The notes under the pieces: model-generated
Told to the model about the DNA's origin: nothing
What the model saw: the letters and a program-made list of their open reading frames with translations, nothing else
The model's database searches: none
Part shown: positions 1-6,991 of the stretch, piece by piece
Position numbering within the stretch: position 1 is the first letter of the stretch
Layout of the letters: every line of letters starts with the position of its first letter
Assembly (NCBI GenBank): GCA_044228285.1
Contig: JBGAVD010000001.1
Span: forward strand, 434,001 to 498,000
Source of the DNA: JBBATK01 sp044228285
GTDB lineage: Bacteria; Bacteroidota; Ignavibacteria; Kapaibacteriales; NICIL-2
DNA length: 64,000 nt
Direction of reading: 5' to 3'
Made by a program: the position numbers and the translations under genes

Positions 1-874
1 CAATGAGTTTGCGAAGTTCAGGTCCTGGGTCAATTCCGAGTACTGCTGCCGCGTTGTGGTAGTTGCCGGACTGAATGTTCGACACCAGCTTGATGCCGTC
101 GTTCAAGTAGCCGCGTAGTGAGGCGGGGGTGATAATCTGCGCTGCTCTGACAAGCGAGTCAACACTAATTGGATCGCCGTTGAATGCGGAGTCCACCAGA
201 CTCACAAGAAGAGAGCTAATCTCTGGCGGAATTCCTACCATTGCTAATGCGCTCGATGCTGCCGAGATGATGAGCTTTGCAAATGGCTTGACAATTGATC
301 CAAACGTTATTGGGCTACCGGATAGTAGCACTACGACTGTCGCCTCGAACTTATTTCCAATTCGTTCCAGAGCTTCAAGGAGTGTTTGTCCGTCATTGAA
401 GTTCTCTTTGAGTCCCACGCGTGCAATAGATGAAGCATTAAGCTCTTGAAGGTCTTGAATGTCCTTCCACGATGTGCGCCCTTCAAACTCGGCGTTAATA
501 CCGGCCAGTGTCAGCGCGTCCACTTCTCCGTGTCCGTCACCAAAGAGGCGAGGGATCTGAAAGATGATGGGGTTTGAGCCTGGCAAGCCTTTGTCGCGAA
601 GCGCAGTCCAAGTCTGGCTGCTCTCCTGTGCCACTAAGATAGTGTTGCCGTTTTCATCACTGAACACGCCGTACATCGAGTGACCACTGGCAGCAGGCAC
701 GCCGATGGCAGAACCAAATATCTCGTAGTCTTCTACAAGGCCAATCTCACTTCCCTCAAAGCGGTGATCACCTTTGAAGCGGGCACCAGCGATGTCGGCC
801 GCAACGCGCACATCACGCATCGCAGAAAAGTGCGATACGACCGAGCTTGCGTTATGTCCCTGTGGCTTGTTCAT
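1..874 (-). CDS. hypothetical protein of phage-like module, C-terminus cut by window edge
   Basis: An open reading frame runs on the minus strand from an ATG at 874-872 without a stop to the left edge, giving at least 291 residues. It begins MNKPQGHNASSVVSHFSAM. I recognise no family. The middle is polar with Gly/Asp-rich turns. Residues of about 190-245 are hydrophobic and could form membrane helices or a hydrophobic core. It lies 40 bp downstream of the transglutaminase-like gene on the same strand, so the two are probably co-transcribed. The gap between them holds a short imperfect direct repeat of the type TTGAAGTAAGCC. Uninterrupted frame and position support a real gene; function is unknown. 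Confidence 0.7.
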   Translation of the reverse strand, partial: MNKPQGHNASSVVSHFSAMRDVRVAADIAGARFKGDHRFEGSEIGLVEDYEIFGSAIGVPAASGHSMYGVFSDENGNTILVAQESSQTWTALRDKGLPGSNPIIFQIPRLFGDGHGEVDALTLAGINAEFEGRTSWKDIQDLQELNASSIARVGLKENFNDGQTLLEALERIGNKFEATVVVLLSGSPITFGSIVKPFAKLIISAASSALAMVGIPPEISSLLVSLVDSAFNGDPISVDSLVRAAQIITPASLRGYLNDGIKLVSNIQSGNYHNAAAVLGIDPGPELRKLI

Positions 875-913
875 TGCTTACTTTGAGGATTACTTCAAGG
901 CTTACTTCAAGGC

Positions 914-1459
914 TCACTTCACTGCGTAAATTCTTGATCGTAACACTGGCGTTTTTTCATTGGCAAAGCCTTGGCTTTGCATAACGGCATCTACTGGCAC
1001 AACGAGATTCTCATCACGTATCAAAACCAAGTTGTAGACATGGGTGAAAGGGTTCGCTGGAGCGTTCTCAGGCCTCCACGCAATTACCTTAAACCATACC
1101 TCACATCCCATTGCAAGCGCCAGCGAAGCAAAGAGCGTTGCCAGGTCATCACAATCACCTTCGAAGTCTGTGGTGATCGTGTGTCGAGGGCTTCTCACGT
1201 ACTCATCGTGACCATCGCTCGTATACTTCACATTGCTCACGATCCAGTTGAATGCAGCTAAGAGTCGCGAGCGATCGGTTTTCTCTTTCAAGAAGCCTCG
1301 CGCGAGCTTTCGTATTTGCGCGTCGCTTGCATCTCGCCTTGCGTACTGGCTCATGAGCTGAACAGTAAGTCTTACACCTTCATCACCAGAGGGAAGCGCG
1401 CCAAAGTCCCAAAGCTTTTGACCGCTTGCCGTTGTCGCTTTTAGCTCGCCTTTAAGCAT
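914..1459 (-). CDS. transglutaminase-like cysteine peptidase/transferase, 181 aa
   Basis: The protein shows the ordered catalytic triad of the transglutaminase-like superfamily: Cys103 in FEGDCDDLATLF, His140 in NPFTHVYNLV and Asp157 in VPVDAV. The helix before the Cys (about 62-80, LLAAFNWIVSNVKYT) also fits the fold. No signal peptide is seen, so it is probably cytoplasmic or virion-associated. I chose the ATG at 1459 because it overlaps the stop of the upstream gene by 8 bp (1452-1459), the usual sign of translational coupling. A longer frame starting at 1657 would overlap that gene over most of its length. Members of this superfamily act as proteases, amidases or cross-linkers; the substrate here cannot be told. 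Its small membrane-protein neighbours suggest a role in particle or envelope assembly (inference). Confidence 0.75.
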   Translation of the reverse strand: MLKGELKATTASGQKLWDFGALPSGDEGVRLTVQLMSQYARRDASDAQIRKLARGFLKEKTDRSRLLAAFNWIVSNVKYTSDGHDEYVRSPRHTITTDFEGDCDDLATLFASLALAMGCEVWFKVIAWRPENAPANPFTHVYNLVLIRDENLVVPVDAVMQSQGFANEKTPVLRSRIYAVK

Positions 1460-1802
1460 TGGCGGTTTTGCCTTTGTAAGTGAGAAGGTAGAAGGCAAGA
1501 CTTGCACCGGCTCCAGCTGCAATGGCAGCCGGGTTATTTTTAGAAACCGAAGCAACACCGGCTCCGACAATAATGCCAACGCCGATGCTGGGTCCATACT
1601 CAGCGAGCATCGTGCTAGCTTTTGACGCGACACCTTGTTTGCAGATCTCGGTAACAAAACCCTCTGGAAGTGACTTGGCTGCTTCGCCCCACTTGTCTGG
1701 TGGAAGCGTTTTAATCAGTGTGCCAATTTGATCAATGGCGATCGAGCCAGCATCAATGGCTCCCATTCTGTCGTCAAGTCCAAGTAATCGCATTTGCTCC
1801 AT
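1452..1802 (-). CDS. small hydrophobic protein with C-terminal membrane hairpin, 116 aa
   Basis: The N-terminal half is soluble-looking (MEQMRLLGLDDRMGAIDAG). The C-terminal half holds two hydrophobic stretches, roughly residues 70-85 (GPSIGVGIIVGAGVASV) and 92-108 (AIAAGAGASLAFYLLTY), separated by a short KNN turn. This predicts a small helical hairpin in a membrane. Such Gly/Ala-rich short membrane proteins are common in phages with an internal membrane and in integrative elements, but I recognise no family. It overlaps the downstream transglutaminase-like gene by 8 bp and follows the 90-residue acidic protein after about 70 bp. Confidence 0.65.
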   Translation of the reverse strand: MEQMRLLGLDDRMGAIDAGSIAIDQIGTLIKTLPPDKWGEAAKSLPEGFVTEICKQGVASKASTMLAEYGPSIGVGIIVGAGVASVSKNNPAAIAAGAGASLAFYLLTYKGKTANA

Positions 1803-1871
1803 GACTATCCCTGCCTTTGGTATCGTACTAACCGTTCTGTTTGTGCCTTACACGTAGAGCTAGAGTGTCGC

Positions 1872-2144
1872 TTAACTCAAATAGTTGCTGGTGACTTCGT
1901 CAGCACGAGACTTTACAAGGCGCGCTTGTTCAAGTTGCTCTTGGCTAAGAACTTCTCCAGCCCGGCAGCGCTCAAGTAAGCTCTCAAGAAAGCCACGCTC
2001 TGTGCCAATGCCCGAGACATTCGGGTACAGGCTAACTGAATCGATTGCCTCACAGACAATTTCTTCGTCCGATTGCTCCGAGGCGATTGCCGTGTCATTT
2101 GCCTCTTCTTTTTCGTTCACAGCATTTTGTTCTTCATTTGTCAT
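1872..2144 (-). CDS. small acidic hypothetical protein, 90 aa
   Basis: A short acidic protein beginning MTNEEQNAVNEKEEANDTAI, predicted disordered for its first 35 residues. A likely helix follows around 52-80 (RGFLESLLERCRAGEVLSQEQLEQARLV). No family recognised. It is placed 21 bp after the stop of the 289-residue protein on the same strand, which fits an operon of small structural or regulatory proteins. An opposite-strand frame over the same bases was discarded because it does not fit the tightly packed minus-strand gene run. Confidence 0.55.
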   Translation of the reverse strand: MTNEEQNAVNEKEEANDTAIASEQSDEEIVCEAIDSVSLYPNVSGIGTERGFLESLLERCRAGEVLSQEQLEQARLVKSRADEVTSNYLS

Positions 2145-2165
2145 GAGAGTTCCTTTGATAGTGTT

Positions 2166-3035
2166 TTAGCCTTTTGCTTTGAATACTGAGCTTGCTTCCC
2201 AAACGATGTAGGCAGTGAAACCCAAGCCTGCAGTTATTGCCACCCATTTGAGAACCGTCCCAACCTGGCACCAATCCACACCAAGGAGCATGCAATCGGC
2301 CTGCGCACTATCTTTTTGTGCTTGAGTCGCTATGGCTTTGGCGTTTCCTAGGTATGACTTGGCTGCCTGGCTGGAATTGGTTCGATTTGCCTCGCTTGGT
2401 TCCATGACTGCCGGATGCACGATGGATGTCCAGGTGCGTGAGAGCCAGTAGAACACAACGCGTATGTAGTCTTCGCTGTAATTGCTCTTGAGAGTATTTG
2501 CCAGAGTCTTGATGACCTTCTCTGGGTCTTGGGTATAGAAGGGAATTGTTGGAGTCTTCCCAGTGCCGGTAGAGACTACCTGGACGTAGTAACGCAGGAT
2601 TTTATCGAAGTCCAGTTGCTGATAGCCTTGGTCTTCCGTAAACCATTGGTGATTGACAGGATTCTCGTTGATGACGGCGCGGTTGGCTAAAAAGGAACAA
2701 ATACACGCAGCGCGCAGGATTTCGTCAAACCCAGACTTGCTGCATCTAGCGACAGCCGCTGAGACATCTGTGTTTGTCACCGTCTCAAATGCGTGAGGAT
2801 TGTACGCCGATTCCGTCAGATCTCCGCTCCATTGCGTAATGATCTCTCCAAGACCTTGCAGCGCTGCGGCATCAAGCTCACTCACGACAGGCGTGTCAGC
2901 TGTAGCTGTAATGCTGCTAGCGTTAGACTCAACAAACGAGTCGATTGGTAAGAGGCTCTGCGAGCAATCCAATAGAAGCTGATCGCGCAGCGTGCCTCGG
3001 GAACCCTGTCCTAGTCTTGTCGTGTAAACTATCAT
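2166..3035 (-). CDS. hypothetical protein with C-terminal membrane anchor, 289 aa
   Basis: The protein starts MIVYTTRLGQGSRGTLRDQL and is mostly soluble. A region of about 95-215 contains aromatic-rich segments such as the one around NHQWFTEDQGYQQLDFDKILRYY. One clear hydrophobic helix lies near the C-terminus (about 262-282, VLKWVAITAGLGFTAYIVWEA), followed by a short basic tail. Two Cys sit just before the helix (ADCMLLGVDWCQVG). I do not recognise the family. It begins the run of closely spaced minus-strand genes, preceded 22 bp upstream by a strong inverted repeat. The architecture suits a membrane-tethered structural protein, but that is inference. Confidence 0.65.
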   Translation of the reverse strand: MIVYTTRLGQGSRGTLRDQLLLDCSQSLLPIDSFVESNASSITATADTPVVSELDAAALQGLGEIITQWSGDLTESAYNPHAFETVTNTDVSAAVARCSKSGFDEILRAACICSFLANRAVINENPVNHQWFTEDQGYQQLDFDKILRYYVQVVSTGTGKTPTIPFYTQDPEKVIKTLANTLKSNYSEDYIRVVFYWLSRTWTSIVHPAVMEPSEANRTNSSQAAKSYLGNAKAIATQAQKDSAQADCMLLGVDWCQVGTVLKWVAITAGLGFTAYIVWEASSVFKAKG

Positions 3036-3057
3036 CTTGAAAGAAGTGAGGCGCGCT

Positions 3058-3091
3058 GGGAAGATTCACGAGTGGTGACGTGAATCTTCCC
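3058..3091. promoter_or_regulatory. perfect 13-bp inverted repeat upstream of the phage-like operon
   Basis: GGGAAGATTCACG at 3058-3070 and its exact complement at 3079-3091 enclose an 8-base loop. The hairpin ends 22 bp before the ATG of the 289-residue gene and lies about 130 bp past the end of the 86-residue gene transcribed in the same direction. No run of T follows, so a simple intrinsic terminator is less likely. A 5'-UTR hairpin, operator or replication/packaging signal is possible. Confidence 0.55.
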
Positions 3092-3218
3092 AAGCCGTAC
3101 CCGGCAAGTGCGCACCTGTATCACTGTTGTCATTGTGCAACGAATGAGCGGTGCGAAAGTAGGGGAGTGGGAGTGCGGATTCCGAGGATGAAATATAACG
3201 ACAGAAACAGGGCTTTGC

Positions 3219-3479
3219 CTACGAAGCTGCTTTCTTCGCCTCTGCTGCTTCTTGAGCGAGTTTTAATTCATCATGGAGCAGAGCGATGTCTGTAGCCATT
3301 TTTTCAAGCAGTTTGGCTATTTGAGCCTCATAGCGGTGCCTGACACGGTTGAGCTTGCGCCGATGTACGGCCAGCGGAGTTCGGCGCTGCTCTTGCATGC
3401 GCTCTTTGTTGTTAGGGTAGTAGTGGCGGTTGTATTCTTTCCGCTCAAGTGGTGTGTAGTTGTCCTTCTTGACTGGCAT
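3219..3479 (-). CDS. small basic coiled-coil protein, 86 aa
   Basis: The N-terminal half is very basic and rich in Arg/Lys/Tyr/Asn (ERKEYNRHYYPNNKERMQ), resembling short repeat motifs of phage-encoded DNA-associated proteins. Residues of about 50-86 form a heptad-like coiled coil ending AEAKKAAS. No enzyme motif is visible. It is on the same strand as the downstream phage-like operon and separated from it by 180 bp that contain the inverted repeat. A nucleic-acid-binding or regulatory role is a guess. Confidence 0.5.
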   Translation of the reverse strand: MPVKKDNYTPLERKEYNRHYYPNNKERMQEQRRTPLAVHRRKLNRVRHRYEAQIAKLLEKMATDIALLHDELKLAQEAAEAKKAAS

Positions 3480-3820
3480 GATGGTGCATGGAATACGTGA
3501 ACAAGATCGTTCTGACTCGTGCCTGCTTTAGACTAGAGGAAATAAAGGCAGTCAGAACCTTGAACCAATGTACCGCAACACCACTACTGGGTACTGGTTG
3601 GATGCAATGATCGGTAAAAGTTTCGAAATTTCCAATGTTTCTCAGAAGTTTCTTGAGTTGAGATCTTTTGCTTGACTCACTGTTCGAATAGATCGACTGA
3701 ATCAAGAGTAGGGTATCATTTTTTTGCTGAATGTTCGCAAAGCCGAATTGAATTTGAGCGTGCCAATCGAGACGCCATTTACATTCTTTAGTAGGATTAA
3801 CAAGCCCAGCGATTCCGGCT
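3480..3820. other. intergenic gap between phage-like module and metal operon
   Basis: No convincing gene. A minus-strand frame at 3445-3705 overlaps the 86-residue gene and has no recognisable protein features. The stretch separates the end of the P-type ATPase gene from the start of the phage-like module and presumably carries the latter's promoter. Confidence 0.4.
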
Positions 3821-5719
3821 TTATCTAAAACTTTGCAATCGTAAGCTGTTCAGAATCACTACCAATGTAACACCGACATCTGCAAGTATTGCCATGATGA
3901 GAGAGCCATGACCAGCTAGAGCGAGTCCTACGAACAGTATTTTTATGCCGACTGCAAGAGCCGTGTTCACTTTGATTTTTCGAACAACGCAGCGGCCTAG
4001 CCTTATTAGATAAGGTATCAGCTGAAGATTGTCATTCATCAAAGCGATGTCTGATGCTTCGATAGCAGCTTGGCTACCTACAGAGGCCATAGAGATTCCT
4101 ACACTACTCATTGCTAGACTTGGCGCATCATTGATACCATCGCCGATCATTGCCACAGCTCCTCTTTCTTTCATCAAAGACTCTACGTACATAGCTTTCT
4201 CGAGCGGTAACAAGTTTGCATGAAAACGGGCGATATTTAGCTGAGCTGCAACGAATGCAGCCGCGTTTTCTGAATCTCCGGTAAGCATTACAGTCTGAAC
4301 ACCGAGTCGCTCGAGTTCAGCTAGAGCGCCTTTGGCATCGCTTTTTATTTGATCGCTCAGTCCAAGGATCCCCGATACTTTGCCATTGTAACAAACGACG
4401 ACACACGTTTTCCCTTGCTTGCTAAGCTGGTCTACCTGGCTCACTACTAAGGGTGATACATCCAAGGCTTCTTGAATGAAAGGGAGCTTACCAAGTAGTA
4501 TCTCCTTGCTCTGGCATACCAAACACGTGGCGAATGCTCCTTTTCCTGGATTTTCTTTGTAGTTGGTTACGTGATGCGGAGCAACATTAATCTCAAGTGA
4601 GGCGGCAACAATAGCCTGCGCGAGTGGATGAGTCGAGAATAACTCGGTTCCCGATGAACAACTAAGCAGTTCTTCTTTTGTCGTAGTACCAAGTGGAATG
4701 ATGTCCGTAAGGACGGGTTTTCCAATAGTAAGAGTCCTGGTTTTGTCAATGGCAATAGTTGTCACGTTTGATAACTCCTCCAAGAATCTACCACCTTTTA
4801 CTAGTGCACCTTTGCTAGTCGCATTTCCGATAGCGGTAAATACAGCTACCGGAGTAGATATTACCAGGGCACAGGGGCAAGCGATGACAAGCAAAGTCAG
4901 AGATTGGAGGAGCCAGATTTCCTTATCCAGATGCAATAGTACTACCGGTACGAGCCAAAGCAGAAGTGCCAACACTAGTATTGATGGAGTGTATAATCGT
5001 GAGAACTTCTGAATAAAGACCTGTATTTGACTCTTGTTGGATGAGGCTTCAAATGTCAATTGCACAATTCGCGCAAGAGTTGAATCGCTTGCTCTCTTCG
5101 TTGTTTCAAATTCAAAGAAGTTGTTGCCGTTTATAGATCCAGCATAAACACTATCTCCTTCGCGCTTGTCTTTAGGGATTGGTTCGCCTGTAATTGCAGA
5201 TTCATCGACTGTCGTTGTACCTGAAGTGATGATACCATCGATTGGTATGCAGTCACCTGGGCGCACCTGGACTATGCTGCCAATATCTATGTCGCCAACA
5301 TCTGTGTTGCCAGACTCGCCCTTCACCGATGCAGTTTTTGGTTGAGTTTGTACAAGTGTATTCAACGCAGACTTTGCATTATCTACTCCAATATCTTCAA
5401 GTCGCTCACCTAGGACATAGAGAGCGATGACAACAGAAGCTTCCGGGTAGTCACCCAAGTAGAAGGCGCCAATAACTGCCAGCAGCATCAACAGATTGAT
5501 GCTGCCCAAACGCAATTGCAACAGGGCTTTGAACCCTTTACTAATCACCGAGTGGCCTACACTGATGATGAGAATCAAGTAAGCAAATGGTGCTAATGGG
5601 CTCGGTATGCTTATTCCACACAGCGAAACCGTCTCTAACACTAAAACGGTTGCGACAATTGCCAGAAGAAATCGGAATGTTCTATCCTTAAGGGGTAAGT
5701 TGAGATGCCTAGTGTTCAT
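3821..5719 (-). CDS. P1B-type heavy-metal-exporting ATPase with altered phosphorylation motif (DKTRT), 632 aa
   Basis: The order of P1B ATPase signatures is complete: TGEP (177-180) in the actuator domain, the metal-site CPC (281-283) in the sixth helix, the HP locus (364-365), TGDSENAAA, and GDGINDAP of the hinge. The last helices read ADVGVTLVVILNSLRL, the DxG pattern of the Zn/Cd/Pb (ZntA-like) subgroup. No N-terminal HMA metal-binding domain is present; the protein starts with six short helices. The phosphorylation motif, normally DKTGT, reads DKTRT (325-329) because GGN has become AGG. Known mutational work on P-type ATPases predicts loss of function or strong impairment. The gene overlaps the adaptor gene upstream by 11 bp, so it is the last gene of the efflux operon. 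It would move cytosolic metal to the periplasm. Substrate is inferred. Confidence 0.9.
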   Translation of the reverse strand: MNTRHLNLPLKDRTFRFLLAIVATVLVLETVSLCGISIPSPLAPFAYLILIISVGHSVISKGFKALLQLRLGSINLLMLLAVIGAFYLGDYPEASVVIALYVLGERLEDIGVDNAKSALNTLVQTQPKTASVKGESGNTDVGDIDIGSIVQVRPGDCIPIDGIITSGTTTVDESAITGEPIPKDKREGDSVYAGSINGNNFFEFETTKRASDSTLARIVQLTFEASSNKSQIQVFIQKFSRLYTPSILVLALLLWLVPVVLLHLDKEIWLLQSLTLLVIACPCALVISTPVAVFTAIGNATSKGALVKGGRFLEELSNVTTIAIDKTRTLTIGKPVLTDIIPLGTTTKEELLSCSSGTELFSTHPLAQAIVAASLEINVAPHHVTNYKENPGKGAFATCLVCQSKEILLGKLPFIQEALDVSPLVVSQVDQLSKQGKTCVVVCYNGKVSGILGLSDQIKSDAKGALAELERLGVQTVMLTGDSENAAAFVAAQLNIARFHANLLPLEKAMYVESLMKERGAVAMIGDGINDAPSLAMSSVGISMASVGSQAAIEASDIALMNDNLQLIPYLIRLGRCVVRKIKVNTALAVGIKILFVGLALAGHGSLIMAILADVGVTLVVILNSLRLQSFR

Positions 5720-6980
5720 GTGACTCGCCAGAGTTTGTAAGTTTAGCTAACAGAAAAAAAGCACCGTTTGTGACGATGCGAGCATCAGACGGCAATGAAA
5801 CGAGTGGAGTGATTTCAGTATATCCAACATCTGTCGTGCCTTTGCGTACAGGAATGCGGAGAAACGCCTGATTCGCATTGGCATGCCCCGCGTAATCATT
5901 GTGTGTTGCCGAATGACCTGACGCAGTTACTGTTTTGCCGTTGGTATCATGTTCGGCCTGCATATCATTTTCGTGCGTGTCAGCTAGTATGAAAATGAAG
6001 TCTTGTCCTTGACTGTTAACTATGGAAGCACTTGGCACTGCATCGAGAAGAGCGCTTTGCAAACTAATCACAGCGCTGACATTGGTTCCCTCAATGAGGT
6101 TGTCTTTCTTTCCTTCAACCCGTGCGTGCACAGTGATTGCCTTGGACTGAGGTTCAAAAGTATTCGAGATGCTATAAATACGTGCATCGTATTCTGGTCC
6201 CTGATTGTTCGTGGGAGTAAAGTGGATCAGCTGACCGGTGCTAATTTTAGCAATGTCTTTCTCGTATACATAAAGATCCAAATGCAGTTGGCTGTTGTCA
6301 ACAATTTCGACAATGGGATTAGATGGTGAGACATGAGTACCGATATTCACGAGCACCGAACTAACCGCACCCGCAAGAGCGGCACGAAGCTCCATTACAT
6401 CACGAATGGACTCTGCCTTAAGTGAGGATGTATTTGCGCCAAGTTGGTCGAGTTGTTGCTTCAAGCTTGCCTGTCTAATCGAAAGCGTTTTCCACTCCAT
6501 TTCTGCTTGTTGCAGGTTCTTTGTAGCGGTCGCCGAAGCTTGGCTTAAGTTCTTTTGCCGTGTGAGCTCGCTCAAAGCCAATTCACATTGAGCTCTAACT
6601 GTCAGAAATGCTTCCTGCATACTTACGTATTCAGCGTTGTAAAGCGTTGCGATAACTTGGCCAGCTTTCACAGTTTGACCTGCTTGTACCGCAATAGTCT
6701 TAATAATGCCGCCAATAGGAGAGCTAATACTTGCGCGATTCTGATTTGGAACTTTGAGGATTCCGTTTGCTCGAAGTACAGCAGTGAGTTGCTTTTTCTC
6801 CAAGCGTCCCAATGTGAGCCCAATTGACTTGGTTTGTTCAGCTGACAGAGTAGTCGAGCTCTGAGCCTCTGCCTCGTGATGTTCTGTCTCTTTGGAATCT
6901 TTAGGTGCGGAGTTCTTTGAGCAGCCAACAATAAGGGAGAATGCTGCGAGTATTAATACTTGTCTATAAATTGAATTCAT
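5709..6980 (-). CDS. RND efflux periplasmic adaptor (membrane-fusion) lipoprotein, CusB/CzcB type, 423 aa
   Basis: A lipoprotein signal ends in the lipobox LIVGC (Cys20), so the protein is anchored by lipid. The barrel-sandwich/biotinyl-like half-motif appears at about 85-110 (SPIGGIIKTIAVQAGQTVKAG). An alpha-helical hairpin rich in Gln/Leu/Ala follows (about 115-190), then the second lipoyl half (VSSVLVNIGTHVSPSNPIVEIVD) and a beta-barrel domain. A His/Asp-rich insert at about 335-375 (LADTHENDMQAEHD, GHSATHNDYAGHAN) and a terminal ESHEH are likely metal-binding. It links the inner-membrane pump to the outer-membrane channel. It lies 11 bp after the pump gene and overlaps the ATPase gene by 11 bp, so all are one operon. 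Confidence 0.9.
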   Translation of the reverse strand: MNSIYRQVLILAAFSLIVGCSKNSAPKDSKETEHHEAEAQSSTTLSAEQTKSIGLTLGRLEKKQLTAVLRANGILKVPNQNRASISSPIGGIIKTIAVQAGQTVKAGQVIATLYNAEYVSMQEAFLTVRAQCELALSELTRQKNLSQASATATKNLQQAEMEWKTLSIRQASLKQQLDQLGANTSSLKAESIRDVMELRAALAGAVSSVLVNIGTHVSPSNPIVEIVDNSQLHLDLYVYEKDIAKISTGQLIHFTPTNNQGPEYDARIYSISNTFEPQSKAITVHARVEGKKDNLIEGTNVSAVISLQSALLDAVPSASIVNSQGQDFIFILADTHENDMQAEHDTNGKTVTASGHSATHNDYAGHANANQAFLRIPVRKGTTDVGYTEITPLVSLPSDARIVTNGAFFLLAKLTNSGESHEH

Positions 6981-6991
6981 GTCGTTTGTTC

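Noticed and set aside
129..886. Plus-strand frames in the first 0.9 kb (129-449, 680-886)
   Set aside because: They lie antisense to one uninterrupted minus-strand frame that fits the operon direction.
3445..3705. 86-codon minus-strand frame before the small basic protein
   Set aside because: It overlaps the next gene out of frame and has no domain, signal or composition supporting a gene.
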